Shown one piece after another: positions 1-11,170 of a stretch of 64,000 nt of DNA. Location of the stretch: NCBI GenBank assembly GCA_036365145.1, contig JAEOAD010000052.1:12089501-12153500 (forward strand). Direction: 5' to 3'. Below the pieces are notes generated by a model. That model searched no databases and had not been told where the DNA came from. It saw only the letters and a program-made list of their open reading frames with translations. Source of the DNA: Orientallactaga sibirica. Its lineage: Eukaryota; Chordata; Mammalia; Rodentia; Dipodidae. A program made the translations under genes and the position numbers. Position 1 is the stretch's first letter, and the number at the start of each line of letters is the position of its first letter.

Positions 1-74
1 TAAGAGAGCTGCTCAAAGTGGCACATGTGTCTGGAGTTTGTGGCAGCAAGAGGTCCTAGTGCATATATACTCTT

Positions 75-238
75 TTTTTTTTTTTTTTTTTTGTGGTTTT
101 TTGAGGTAGGGTCTCACACTAGCCCAGGCTGACCTGGAATTCACTATGTAGTCTCAGGGTGGCCTCAAACTCACAACAATCCTCCTATGTCTGCCTCCTG
201 AGTGCTGGGATTAAAGGCGTGTGCCACCACGCCCGGCT
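75..238 (-). mobile_element. B1 SINE, near full length, antisense
   Basis: This is a 7SL-derived B1 read on the minus strand: a poly-T run comes first, then GAGGTAGGGTCTCAC, and the element ends in GCCACCACGCCCGGCT. It is flanked by a perfect 15-bp target-site duplication, TGCATATATACTCTT, at 60-74 and 239-253, which marks a complete and fairly recent L1-mediated insertion. Confidence 0.93.
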
Positions 239-456
239 TGCATATATACTCTTAACTTTCTTTCTCTCTCTTAAGAAACTAAATAAAATATTAAAAAACA
301 CTAATCAACAAAACAGAGTTTAAAGGTAGTCTCATGGATATATTAAAGCTTAATGTATAATAAAGGTGATATGGGCAACAAGAATTTGTTTTACACAGTC
401 TGGGGAAAATTAAGGTCAGGTACTCACTCAGTGATACGTTTAAAATGCCAATATAA

Positions 457-621
457 GCCAGGCGTGGTGGCACACGCCTTTAATCCCAGCACTCTGGAGG
501 CAGAGGTAGGAGGATCGCCGTGAGTTCGAGGCAACCCTGAGACTGCATAGTTAATTCCAGGTCAGCCTGGACCAGAGTGAGACCCTACCTTAAAAAGCCA
601 AAATGAATAAATAAATAAATA
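457..621 (+). mobile_element. B1 SINE
   Basis: A full-length B1 head to tail: GCCAGGCGTGGTGGCACACG, the TTTAATCCCAGCAC block, GTCAGCCTGGACCAGAG, and an AATAAATAAATA tail. The flanks share an imperfect AATGCCAATATA / AATACCAATTTA duplication. Confidence 0.92.
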
Positions 622-743
622 CCAATTTATTCCCCCTCTCTCGCTCTGATCCAAGCATAATAAAAAAAAATAAGGTTGAGACACACACACCTGTATACAG
701 TCATGCCACATACAATATACACATATGAAAAATAATTGTCTAA

Positions 744-880
744 ATTGGGTGTGGCAGTACATGCCTATAAACCTAGCACTAAGCAGGCAGACAAGGGGAC
801 CGACCAGTGGTTCAAGACCAGCAGTAGCTACATAGTAAACAGCCAGCCTGGCCTACATGAGACATATCTCAAAAAAATTC
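744..880 (+). mobile_element. Old, diverged B1-like SINE
   Basis: The B1 landmarks are visible but eroded: GGGTGTGGCAGTACATGCCT, CCTAGCACTAAGCAGGCAGA, CAGCCTGGCCTACATGAGAC and an A-rich end. The divergence shows it is much older than its neighbour at 457. Confidence 0.7.
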
Positions 881-1875
881 TGACTGAATATTATTGACTA
901 AAATAGAACATACAGATCTGTAATGTTTTCAACTCATCAAGAGATTACTATCTATGTGACACGACTTTGTCATCTACAATGCACTGAGCTGGGACACGTG
1001 CAGCCCGTGAGCCAGAACAGGGATATGCCTTATGGAACATAAAGAGCTGGTCACTGCAAGCTGACACTCGTCACACAGCAACCCCGTTAGGAAAAGAGAA
1101 GATACAAACAGGTAAATGATGAGAGAGGAATTCCAGCTATCAAGACACGTAAAATCCTTGGTAATCAGATAAAAGGAAATTAAAACCATAAGGCAGAACT
1201 TTAAATCTGTTCAGCTGGCAAGAAGCAGAGAGGAGGCTCAACCCCGAGGCTGGCAGGAGGGCGCAGAGGAGCCTCAGACACACCAGGGAGTTCGAAGAGG
1301 GAGCAGCCAGGTGGAGCACAGGGTGAGCCCGTTAAAGCCAGCCAGGAGTACCTGACTGCTCTTCTCTCGTGCCACAGCCTACGAAGTTCTCATAAAAACA
1401 CATAAAAGGCATGGAAAAGGACAGTCACCATGACGATAGTGGGGACTGGAGGCTACCTGGGTGTCTGTCTGTCTTTAATGATGTAAGCAAAGGGGATATA
1501 AGACACAGTATGGAGAAGGAAGTCACGGTGAGCCAAGGATTAGAAATCAGTGTGTCAGCATGAATGTGTGCTAAAAACAAAATACTTATGAAAAGCAAGA
1601 AGCAGAGTGAGGTAACAGTTCCATTTACATAAAGAAAAGTCCAGAATTTTATAGAAACAAGCAAAAGCACACACATTCAGGATGACAGAATGATACCTAT
1701 GGAAGGTGAAAACATGGAGTACAGGAGGAGGAAGTGAATAAGGAAGAAAGATGAAACAAAAGAGAAGTCTTACCTGTGACCAATAGTGACAATGTCCTAC
1801 AAATTATTATGAATCTTATTCTCTGAAACTGGGGCATTAATTTAAACATATATATTTTTATAACTATTCTTTTTA
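881..1875. other. Non-coding stretch, nothing recognised
   Basis: About 1 kb of AT-rich sequence with no exon, RNA gene or clear repeat that I can name. The open frames here are short and start at arbitrary codons. Confidence 0.5.
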
Positions 1876-1878
1876 GAA

Positions 1879-2082
1879 ATGTTTGTTTTTATTTGCAAGC
1901 AGGGAGAAAGAGTGTATGTATTAGAGTGAGATAGGTGCACCAGGGCCTCTGATACTGCAGATGAACTCCAGATGCATGCACCACTTTGCACATCTGGCTT
2001 TACATGGGTACTTGGGAATCAACCTCAGGTTTCCAGGCTTTGCAAGCAAGCGCCTTTAACCCCTGAGCCGTCTCTCCAGCCC
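1879..2082 (-). mobile_element. tRNA-derived B2-like SINE, antisense
   Basis: Antisense copy of the second SINE family of this window. In sense orientation the family begins GGCTGGAGAGATGGCTTAG (a tRNA-like A box), has a B box near GGTTCGATTCC, then the block GCCAGATGCACAAGG, GTTTGCAGTGGCTGGAGGC, a CT-rich segment and an AAATAAATAAA tail. Here the tail comes first and the element ends in CCGTCTCTCCAGCCC. Confidence 0.9.
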
Positions 2083-2255
2083 TTACCAGACACTCAGAAC
2101 ACAATTTGGGTCCTTTTCATTACCCTTTCGCCACTCTTTAGCTTTTATATTCCTTTAGATAATGGCACATTTAGGGGGGGAAAAGTAAAAATATTTTAAA
2201 GCATGCAATGCTGACAATACTGCTGAACAAATATTTGCTTAAATAAGTAGATGAC

Positions 2256-2633
2256 TGTATGGCACAATATAGGCCTGGTCCTAGCCAGACCGCATGGCAG
2301 AAGAAAACAGGAAGTGGCTTCTGTGAAAATGGCGTTCTGCGCAGGCTTGGTGTGACAACAGTTACAGTCCCATGCTCGCGAGAAGTCTCCTACGAGATGT
2401 CCTATCCAGAGACAGACTGTCATTGGTCACCAAAAGGGGACCATCCCATACAAGGATTAGCCAGCCAAGCCCCTCAAAACCCACGTGCATTTCCTGAATA
2501 AACGAGTTTGCGGAGTCTCGCTTCCGCTTTCACCCAACTCCCGGAGTCTGTGTCGTGACTCTGCGCTGCTCACTCCAACTTGGCTGAGACCCTACTGTCC
2601 CCTCCTGAGCTGGCCTTGGGGGGGACCACAACA
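2256..2633 (+). mobile_element. Solo LTR of an endogenous retrovirus (class II / ERVK-like)
   Basis: A 378-bp segment starts TGTATGG and ends CACAACA, so it has the TG...CA termini of an LTR. A perfect 6-bp duplication, GATGAC, flanks it at 2250-2255 and 2634-2639; six bases is the length usual for class II (IAP/ERVK-type) integrases. An AATAAA polyadenylation signal sits at 2497-2502, followed by a GC-richer R/U5-like part. There is no primer-binding site, internal coding region or second LTR, so this is a solo LTR left by LTR-LTR recombination. The family name is inferred from the duplication length and architecture only. Confidence 0.82.
2497..2502 (+). promoter_or_regulatory. LTR polyadenylation signal AATAAA
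   Basis: A canonical AATAAA inside the solo LTR, about 130 bp before its 3' end, in the position expected for the R-region poly(A) signal. Confidence 0.6.
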
Positions 2634-2639
2634 GATGAC

Positions 2640-3790
2640 TGTCCTACTTGTCTTAATGAAGATATTTTAACCTTGGTAACAATCACTTCCTCAAAGTTTT
2701 AAAATACTGACTTTAACCTGAGGTGGCACTATCAACTTTTATGCCCTAGCCACCTGGGACAGTCCATGGCAATGATTTCAGATCAGCTAGAAAATGAAGA
2801 TATTCCTTTTCTTTCTGCATCTGCATTAGAAGACTAGATGTGGGTAGTGCTCAGTCCCATGCCTGAGGAAAGAGCTCCAAGCTCCACTCTGAAGCACTAA
2901 GTAACTGGGGCAAGCTGGCCCCGATGAAGACTTGGGAGCAGAGAAAAATTCCTTTTTACTATAAACACTTCCCCAGGCCTCTGACCCGACAAAGATCATC
3001 TGTTACATGAGAAATCACTCTCCCAAGACTGCTAAAATAAGCGCCTTTGACCTTTGATCTGACCAGGCCACCAAGAAAAAGTAGTCAGCAAGGGAAACGG
3101 CTTTGTTTCTGCTTTGTTCCCTCCAGTCCACATTTCCTGACCTTTCCCCTCCCTGATCCTATACAAATCCAGTTCAGCTGTGTCTGATCCACTACAGCTG
3201 TAGCAGAAGTTTCTCTGGAATGATTACTCCGACACCAATGAGAGCAGAAGAGAGGAGTTTATTTACCCAGAGATGAAAGATGGGATCACTACCAAAGAAC
3301 CTCCAATCTCGATCACAACCTTTCATTTTCACTTTCATTTTATACTCTAGCGGCCGGGTGGAATCCATGGTGGAGGCTTTACAAACGCCTATGTGGCAGG
3401 CAGCTATGTGGTAAGGTTGTCAAGATCACTGCCAAGGGCAACCTCGACTTTGTCTTAGCCATTTCCTCCTCCTGACCACTGCGGGTGGGAGGGTGCGCCT
3501 TGTCTGGGACTTTGCGCTCCATTGAGCAAGAAGGGGTTGAGTCCGGCAAGAGTCAGCACCTGCTGTAATTCAGCACTTAGCAAGTGGTCTTTCCTCTCAT
3601 AGCCTCCAGCCTGGAAAAGGTTTTCACAGTTCGTTTCTGGTCTTTATTCAATACACATCAGTCTAGTGTTGTGGAGGTTTGGTTTCACTTTCATTTTCAT
3701 TTCATGTCATCCCATTTGGTTCTGGTCCCCATTCGCATCCGACACACCCAACCTGGAAACGAGGAGATTCTGCTTTGCTTGTTTTAAAAA
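2640..3790. other. Non-coding stretch, possibly old LTR debris
   Basis: No exon seen. The T/C-rich motif TTTCACTTTCATTTTCATTT near 3685-3704 recurs in varied form near 3325-3344, and the CT-rich stretch before 3180 resembles decayed LTR sequence. I could not find termini or target duplications, so I leave it unclassified. Confidence 0.3.
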
Positions 3791-3796
3791 ACTAGG

Positions 3797-3890
3797 TGCT
3801 GGGCGTGGTGGCTCCCACCTAAAACCTTAGCCCTTAACATGCTGAGGAAGGAGGACTGCCAAGATTTTAGGGCCAGAGAGACCTGAGAAG
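3797..3890 (+). mobile_element. Degenerate B1-like fragment
   Basis: GTGCTGGGCGTGGTGGCTCC followed by an eroded TTAGCCC...GAGGAAGGAGGA block matches the B1 left part. The rest is decayed into a GA-rich tract. Confidence 0.6.
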
Positions 3891-3935
3891 AGCGAAGAGA
3901 GAGGAAAGGAAGAAGGGAGAGGAGAGGAAACCCAA

Positions 3936-4138
3936 GGGCTGGAGAGATGGCTTAGCAGTTAAGGGACTTGCCTGTGAAGACTAAGGACCCCAGGTTTGAT
4001 CTCCCAGGACACTCGTAAGCCAGATGCACATGGTGGTGCATGTGTCTGAACTCCATTTGCAGTGGCTGGAGGCCCAAACATGCCTATTCTCTCTCTCCTC
4101 TCTTTATCTTCCTCTCTTTCAAGCAATTAAAAAAAAAA
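3936..4138 (+). mobile_element. B2-like SINE
   Basis: Begins GGGCTGGAGAGATGGCTTAG, continues through GTAAGCCAGATGCACATGG and CAGTGGCTGGAGGCCC, and ends in a CT-rich part and poly-A. The B box has drifted to GGTTTGATCTCC. Confidence 0.9.
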
Positions 4139-4139
4139 T

Positions 4140-4290
4140 GGGCTCAGCATTTAAGGTGCTTTTCTGCAAAGCATAATGGCTGGGATTCATTCCCCAGTAT
4201 ATACGTTTGCAGAGGCTGAAGGCCTTGGCATGCCCATTCTTTATATCTTTCTCTGCTTACAAATAAACAAATTTAAAATATAAAATAAAT
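4140..4290 (+). mobile_element. Truncated, diverged B2-like SINE
   Basis: GGGCTCAGCATTTAAGGTGC, then TTCTGCAAAGC, a short GCAGAGGCTGAAGGCCTTGG block and an A-rich end. The middle third is deleted. It follows the previous copy head-to-tail. Confidence 0.7.
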
Positions 4291-5882
4291 GAACAAACAG
4301 AACACAAGTAACTATGGCAGGTCTAATTATAGCCAACAAACAATAATAGTCCTGAGGCTATAAACTGAACATCCTTCATGTTAAATCTCCTGGATTATGT
4401 TAATTTTATTAATTTCAAGTAACTCAAATTCTTCATTAGCACCCACCCCCAGGCCTGAAAACAGACATTAGGCTCTGCATGGTTGCTGTGTCACCTGACT
4501 CTCATTATTAATGAGAATAAACCCTGGACATGTGGGGCTGAGAAGAGCTTGAATCTATTGAATTGGCCTGGAAGAAGCCACATTTTGAGCACTTGAGTTT
4601 CTATGGTGAATCTTTGAGTGCACCTAGCTTGAGGGTTATGTAAGTATGGTGGTACTACGTAAGAGAAATGGAGAGCCAGAGAGAAAGTAAGGTGTTTGGC
4701 ATTAGACATATTATATTTGAGGTGGTAGAGCAATATCTAAAACAAATTATTCAACCTGCTTACTGGAGACACAGGAAGGGCAGACGTGAGGAGACAGGCT
4801 GGTCACTGCAGGCAGAAGACAGTGCAGTCAGTGTGGGGGGGATTCTCAGTCCTCTATAGAGACCAGCTGGAGGCAGAGATCAGGGGGCAGGGAATGGGTT
4901 TTTCTAGAGTACTTGAGAAAAACTGTTTCTTGGGCCCAAGATTTACTCACTGCTGGGAGAAAAATGGTAGGACATGAAGTCAAATGGAAAGAAGGGAAGG
5001 GAAGGGGACAGGGCTTAAGAATTTTCAGAGAAGAGAGGGGAATACACAGTGAGGGAGGGACCTTATTTGGGTGAGTGGGACACTGGTGCTGAGCACCTGT
5101 GAGTCAAGCCTACCTACTGAACTCTACTCGGGACCACATGCCAATTTCCATACTAGTAGGTGGGGATTACCTGGTCCCATGCACAGACTTTTGCGGGGAG
5201 GGGGTAGGCTGCTTTCTTGAAATCTATCATTTTTCACATAGGAGACCAGAAAAGGAAAGGAAGCTGTCAAGACAAGAAAGCCTCAAAGAAAGCCAGCACG
5301 AAGGACAGCAAGAACGTGACCGGAACACCTGATACACCACGAGGGTGGAGGCGCACTAGAGCACTTGGGTCCGATTTCCTTCCCATGGCGCTATTCTGAT
5401 GACTTCTGGACAGTGGACTGGGACAATCTTGGCTTTTGTCAGAACTGTAGAAGTCTCTTGGTTAGTCTCAGAGCTACCCCCCAGTCCCCGCAACTAGAAA
5501 AAAGGGTTTCCCCCCCTCTGCCAGACTACCTGGCTGCTTAAGCACAGGCCTCCTCCCGCTGACTAGCCCACCACACCCAAGAGGTATAAGAAAAGCCCTG
5601 CTGCCACCAGCCTGCTCCTTTTCTTCTGTTTTGCCGACCCAGGTGTGTGTATTTCTATCCCTGCTCCCTCCCACTCGCACCTTCCTGAACTGATGCCCTG
5701 CCCTTCACGCCTCCACAGGTGCCTTAAATACGTGTCTCCACCCTGGCGTGGAGGGGCGTGGCGTGGCGTGGCGTGGCTGGGCACTTACAGCTCCACTGCA
5801 GCTGTCAATGAAGTTTTCTTGCTTAATTCACAGTGTCTTAGCCCCCTTCTCCAACCCCCAATACCTACAGTTAGCTCTTTTT
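4291..5882. other. Non-coding stretch
   Basis: No exon or named repeat seen. It includes a purine-rich segment near 4980-5060 and a short GGCGT reiteration (GGCGTGGCGTGGCGTGGCGT-like) at about 5754-5778. Open frames here are short and have no recognisable domain. Confidence 0.45.
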
Positions 5883-5906
5883 ATCTATCTGTCTGTCTAT
5901 CTGTCC

Positions 5907-5962
<56 letters not shown>
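5883..5962 (+). repeat. (TCTA)n microsatellite
   Basis: About 20 units of TCTA, interrupted early by TCTG variants. It is followed at 5963-6000 by GAGACAGAGAAAGGGGGAGA, the sequence that normally follows the T-rich tail of an antisense B2-like SINE. The microsatellite therefore probably grew from a SINE tail whose body is lost. Confidence 0.9.
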
Positions 5963-6034
5963 GAGACAGAGAAAGGGGGAGAGAGAGAGAGGGAGGGAGG
6001 GTACATGGAGGGTACTGGGGAATGGAGCCTCAAT

Positions 6035-6335
6035 TGTTAACTTGACAGCATTTAGAATCACCATGGAAGCAAATCCCTGGAAATGACTGTGAAAGATTAC
6101 CTAAATTAGGTTAACTAGGTGGTGGCCCCCTGCCTGGACTGGGCCCTGGACTGCTTTGTCAGTGTGACTGCGCGCTGCTGAGATGAGTTTCTGCCACCAC
6201 GCCTTCCCCAGGACGATGGGACTTTCACTTTGAACTTTCAACTGACATAAGAAACTCTTCTTGTCAGGGGTTGGTAACAGTAAGAAGGCAGTAACTAATA
6301 CATCCTTCTTCTGTGGAAAATGGTCACCATTCAAG
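6035..6335. repeat. Old interspersed repeat, family unresolved
   Basis: ATTGTTAACTTGACAGCATT, an eroded central part and CAGTAACTAATACATCC at the end recall ancient mammalian or rodent non-autonomous repeats that begin TGTCAACTTGAC and end in AACTAATACA. I could not define termini, so the class is left open. Confidence 0.35.
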
Positions 6336-6397
6336 ATTTTGGGAAGTAAAAATGTAAACTTGATACTTAAGTTACTTTAAAAACATAAGAGGTAAAA

Positions 6398-6542
6398 GCC
6401 GGGTGTGGTAGCTCACGCCTTTAATCCCAGCACTCGTAGGAGGATCACCGTGAGTTCAAGGCCACCCTGAGACTCCATAGTGAATCCCAGGTCAGCTTGG
6501 GCTAGAGTGAGACCCTACCGTGAAAAAAAAAAAAAAAAAAAC
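6398..6542 (+). mobile_element. B1 SINE with internal deletion
   Basis: GCCGGGTGTGGTAGCTCACG and the TTTAATCCCAGCAC block lead straight into GTAGGAGGATCACC, skipping about a dozen bases of the usual B1 (the GGGAGGCAGAG part). A long poly-A tail follows GAGACCCTACCG. Confidence 0.92.
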
Positions 6543-8520
6543 AACCCATAAAAACCAAAACAACAACAACAACAAAACGATTATAATAGGTAACTTAGAG
6601 GCCCCCACAGGACATCAGATTTTACTCCTTCATTTCTCTTTAGACACTAGATTCATTCTGATCCATCACTCCACTAACAGTGTTATTGCGATTCCTTAAA
6701 ATTATAATTTCAGCAATGTAGGAGAAAAATAAATGTATATTTCATTCTTAGAAATGGTAATTACATTACTGATGAGAAAAATAGCATCCTGAATTCTTTT
6801 TAAATTAATTTGTAAGGCTGAAATTGGCTTCCATAACTATTTTAGATATTTTGAATGCTTTTTAAACACTATAGCAATTCCTAAGAATAGCAATAAGAGG
6901 GGGGAATCTGGGGAGAGAGACTAAAAACACAACATGCAAATTGGTCTGCTCTAGAGTAAATCTGCATAGAGTCCTGCACTGGCACATTTTACAAAGGGAA
7001 TTAAAGCCATGAAATTAACATTTTCATGAAGCAGACAGACTACTGACGTCAAGACCACTTGCTGACTAAAGCTTCCAGGTGGTCTAATGAGATTAAAATG
7101 GAGTTTATACCTTCAGCTAGTCTAAACTGGGGCAATTTAGAGATAATGATTGAGTTTAAATTAGAAAACACTGCTGTGTGCAAACATGGTTAGGCTAGTA
7201 AGAAGGCTTTGCAAATCTTGGCACTATAAATGCTTAATTTAAAACACACACACACACACCCCATCCCCATGGATTATTTCTAAAGCACTGGCTTAAAACT
7301 TACTGGACATCACTACACTTTGAAAACATTACAGGCTTGATCTGAATAACTCTTAATTGTGCTCAAACTGAGGTAAGAACTAAGAAGGATCCTGGGAGTC
7401 AGCTGCCTGGGGCAAATACCCATCTGTGTGGAAGAGGCGAGAGGGAGGCCATTGCCATCTAAAGCTCTCATTACCTGAGGATAAGTGAGGCTGAAATTTG
7501 TCTCCCTGAGGCTCCTACTTTTTATATCTGTCCTCCAAAACAAAGTATGACACAAGTAACTTTTGTGCATAATAATCCTTCAAAGTTTGAAGCAGGGGTC
7601 GACAAGTACACCCATGGGCCAATTCCACCAGTGTACACAAAGCCTGTGAGCTATGAATGGTTTCTACATTTCTTAACTGACTGACAAGAATATTATGACA
7701 CATGAACTTTCTGTGAGATTCAGGTTTCAATTTCAACAATAAGCTCTGTTGAAACACAGACTCACACATTCATTTGTGCTAGACAGTAAAGCAGCTAGCT
7801 ACGGAACTGACCACATGGCCTGCGGAGCCTAAAATATTTCCCACCGGTCCTTTAGAGACAATGCCTGCCACTCTGATTTACAAGCAGCTGTCAATCATCT
7901 TCTCTGGAAGGTTCTAGAGAGCACAGAAAGGAACTAAGACTGCTGGAGGTATCCCATTGGCCCTTGTCCCTTACAAGATACAGACACATGGAAGAGAGGG
8001 CTGATGGGTTACGTTGTGGTGGCCCAAAAATGACATTCTTTTCTGCTCTAAGGACAGCCAGCGCACCATGTAACCAGTAGGCACCTGGGCACTCATACTT
8101 GTGCTTCTTTTCATACTTGTGCTTCTTTGGAAAGGAGAAAAGAATCACATGCCTTCATGGTCCCAGGGCAGGGCACAGGCACAGGACCAGAAGAAAAAGC
8201 AAGGCATGCTTTTGAGCCTCAGGGGGAGAATCTGGGTCATTTCACTTTGCTAGCTGTCAGTCAGAAGGGTCTGGCCTTTCCTTATCTCCTCTTCCCCAAA
8301 GGATCATATCTTGTCATAGGTTTTTTTTTTCTTTCATTGTATTGTGCCTCCACCAAGAAACTAGATTTTTAAAACATTCTGTGATTAGTTCTTGGAAAGT
8401 TTCTTTGATGATTTATTCCCTGTGGCAAAGGCTGTAGGATTTGGGAAACTGTTTTAGTATTTACTCTGTGCCAGGTCTGTTTCTTATGTAAGCTTTTTCT
8501 TTTTATAGAAAAAAATTTTT
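6543..8520. other. Non-coding stretch, AT-rich, nothing recognised
   Basis: Nearly 2 kb without a SINE I can recognise, with a short (CA)n near 7243-7258. None of the open frames shows a known domain or flanking splice signals that persuade me. Confidence 0.45.
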
Positions 8521-8523
8521 TTA

Positions 8524-8715
8524 AAGACTTTATTTTTATTTATTTATTAGAGACAGAAGGAGGGAGAATGAGAATGGGCAGCCAGGGCCTCCAAATGAAC
8601 TTCAGACACATGTGCCCCTTGTGTATCTGGCTTATGTAGGACCTGGAGAATCGAGCTAGGGTCCTTAGGCTTTGCAGGCATGGGCTTTAACCACCAAGTC
8701 ATCTCTCCAGCCCCC
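8524..8715 (-). mobile_element. B2-like SINE, antisense
   Basis: Starts with the reversed tail TTTATTTTTATTTATTTATT and GAGACAGAAGGAGGG and ends TCATCTCTCCAGCCCC. It abuts the next antisense copy. Confidence 0.9.
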
Positions 8716-8721
8716 AGAACA

Positions 8722-8723
8722 AT

Positions 8724-8758
<35 letters not shown>

Positions 8759-8940
8759 TTTGCATGGAGAGAGGAGAAAGAGAGGGAGAGAGAGAATCTG
8801 AGACTGGGCACACCAGGGGACTCTGCAAACGAACTCCAGATGCACGTGCCACCTTGTGCATCTGGCTTTACATGGATACTGGGGAATCATATCCGGGTTG
8901 TTAGGCTTTGCAGGCAAGTGCCTTAACCGCTGAGCCATCT
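8722..8940 (-). mobile_element. B2-like SINE, antisense, with expanded (ATTT)n tail
   Basis: The tail at 8722-8761 is about ten uninterrupted ATTT units, longer than in any other copy here. The body then runs through GAACTCCAGATGCACGTGCC to CCGCTGAGCCATCT, where the last bases of the head are missing. Confidence 0.9.
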
Positions 8941-9054
8941 AAGAATGCTAAGTTTCTTGTATCTATTTTGTTTCTAAATTGGCACAAGCAGGTAAAGCTT
9001 TCTTTTACTCATTTACCACTGACATAGTCAATAACTACCATGCAGCTAATGACA

Positions 9055-9456
9055 TGAGTATTAGTGCAACTTAGTGTTGCTGGGACAAGATATTGACACA
9101 AGCACCTTAAGGACAGTTGATTTCAACTTATAGCTTGAGGAAGTAGCACCCAGCAAGACAGGGAGGAAGTGCCATCTAGCTTAGTGAATGAGGCATGGCA
9201 GTGGGAACCTTGCAGAAGTTAGGGCGGGGGAGCACAGCAGGAGCAGACTGCCAGTGCTGCGTCTTCACATCAGCAGGGAGGAAGTAAAGAGAGGTTGGTC
9301 AGCAAGCGGGCTGGGCTGTACCGTCGCAAGGCCCACCCCCTGTAACCCACTTCCTCCAGCAAGGCTCCACTTCCTGAAGGTTCCACAACCTCAACAACTG
9401 GGGGTGAGTATTCAAGTAAGAGCCTAGGAGGGACATGTTACATTCAAACTACCAAA
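9055..9456 (-). mobile_element. MaLR-like LTR remnant, antisense (tentative)
   Basis: The right edge, ACATTCAAACTACCA, is the reverse complement of the MT-type MaLR LTR start (TGGTNGTTTGAATGT). The left edge, GTTGCTGGGACAAGATATT, resembles the reversed LTR end. The middle is not clearly LTR-like, so the call is tentative. Confidence 0.4.
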
Positions 9457-10094
9457 ATAATGAAACAGCTGGTCACACTGTGTCATGACAGGAAACAGAG
9501 ATAAACACTTGTGCTTAGCCAGTTCTCTCCTGTTGATAAAGTCCGGGACCCCAGACTATGGAATGGTACCACTCATATTTAAGGTGACTCTTTGCATCTC
9601 AAATAATCTAATCTAGAAAATCTCTCACAGACATATCACAGATTTGTTTCCATAATGATTCTAAATCCTGCCAAACTGGCAACTGAAGTTAACCATCTAT
9701 AATCCCTGTTCCTAGATAATTATTTTCTTCCCTTATGTTCACATTTAGTCAATTGTAAAGCAAGGGTTGGGAAACCAGGGCTGGTTTTGTACTGACTGAG
9801 CTAGTATGGTCAGAAAAGCAGAATTTAAGACTCGGTGTGCAGTCAAAAAGCTGTCTAAGTAGATGGCCATGGTGCTTAAAGGCTCCATTGGCAGAATTAC
9901 CTTCTTTCACAACATTCACGTCCAAGCATACGCATACAAAACACTCCACCACAACAAAAGCAGAAACCAAACAGTGTTCTCATGGAGACCTGAGCACTTC
10001 TCCTTGACCTGTCCTTCAAATCTGTTTCCGACAAAGTTTTCTATCCTATCACTGGGTAGATGTAGGTCCGATGTAGGTAAAGCATCAGCAGGAT
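9457..10094. other. Non-coding stretch, nothing recognised
   Basis: Mixed-composition sequence without exon, SINE or tandem structure that I can identify. Confidence 0.4.
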
Positions 10095-10345
10095 GAGCCA
10101 TTTGCCAGGAGTCCATTCAAGCTGCTATCACAAATTGCCACACACTTGGTAGCTAAAAATCAAGAAGACTTTATTTTGCACGGTTTTGGAGGTCAGAAGT
10201 CTGCTATGAGGAGGGCACTGCCTCTCACGCTCTCACAGGACAGGGGAGGGAGAGCCTCTCTGGAGCCTCTTTTATAAGGACCCTAATGGCTCTCCCGTGC
10301 TCATGACCTAATGGTCTGTCACCTCCGTTTACAGCGGGAGTGAAT
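10095..10345. repeat. Ancient mammalian interspersed repeat (family not named)
   Basis: AGTCCATTCAAGCTGCTATC, then TTTTGGAGGTCAGAAGTC, CTCTTTTATAAGGACCCTAA and GCTCATGACCTAATGG follow, in order, the blocks of a widespread old mammalian repeat that I recognise but cannot name with certainty. Confidence 0.5.
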
Positions 10346-10445
10346 GTGTCCTCAGCACATGCATCCTCTAAGGAGCCACATTCTCACGGAAAGCAGAATT
10401 AAGCTGCCTTGCTGTGAGGTTACAAAGCCGGCACTGGGAAGCAGA

Positions 10446-10645
10446 ATCGGGCTGGGGATATAGTTTGGTGAGAGAGCACCTGCCCAGCATGCACAAGGCC
10501 CTGTGATCGAACCCCAGCACCAGACAAAACCAGGCATGTTGACTGTCAAGTGTGACCCCAGCACTGGGGAGGGGGGAGACGGGAGGATCAGAAACTCACG
10601 GGGTTATGCTCAGCTGCAGTGAGACTGTCTCAAAACAAACAATGC
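10446..10645 (+). mobile_element. ID/B1 composite SINE (B4-like)
   Basis: The left half is ID-like (GGCTGGGGATATAGTTTGG, GAGCACCTGCCCAGCATGC, and a B box in TGATCGAACCCCAGCACC). The right half is B1-like (CCCCAGCACTGGGGAGG, CAGTGAGACTGTCTC). This order matches the rodent B4/ID_B1 composite. Confidence 0.75.
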
Positions 10646-10879
10646 AAAAACAAAGCAAGTGAAATGACTTAAAATCTTTATATTGTGCACCTTAAGTTTA
10701 ACAAGTGAAAAGAGCCTTGGAATGATTTTATGATGTTAAATAAAATAGCATGTTTCTTTAATCTTGGTAATTTGGTCATTGTCTACAGATGTTACAAACA
10801 ACTGTTTCTTATTCACATGGCCTAGCTGGAGTGTTATGGTTACTGGTAGAGGAAGTAATCCTATAAAAAGTTTTGTTGA

Positions 10880-10922
10880 ATGTGCTAGGTCTTGAGTTCA
10901 ACCCCCAGCATCAAAGAAAAAG
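10880..10922 (+). mobile_element. ID-like SINE fragment
   Basis: GTGCTAGGTCTTGAGTTCAA followed by CCCCCAGCATCA and an A-rich end is the right end of an ID-type tRNA-derived SINE. Confidence 0.5.
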
Positions 10923-11039
10923 TACCTGCTATAATCAGGCCCCTAAAATATAGAACTATAAATGATGATGTTGGAGAGGCGGCCACAGGAGTGACAACCA
11001 TGAGTTCTAGAGAAAAAGAACAGCAGAGCAAATGTTTCC

Positions 11040-11170
11040 CTCAAGGAGAGAGAGCAGCTCTAACTCAAGTCTGGGGAAGCACTGAGCAGGGGGGCGCAGG
11101 ACTCTGTGGTTCTTTCTAAAGTCGGGGAAGCACTGAGCAGGGGGATGCAGGACCCTGTGGTTCCTGAGAG
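11040..11170 (+). repeat. Short local duplication
   Basis: GGGGAAGCACTGAGCAGGGG plus a following GCAGGA(C)CTGTGGTTC occurs at about 11072-11114 and again at about 11123-11164, as two units roughly 51 bp apart. The sequence is otherwise unclassified. Confidence 0.6.

Noticed and set aside
1972..2670. Short plus-strand frames over a SINE and the solo LTR
   Set aside because: They overlap non-coding parts of a SINE and an LTR. No retroviral protein sequence is present.
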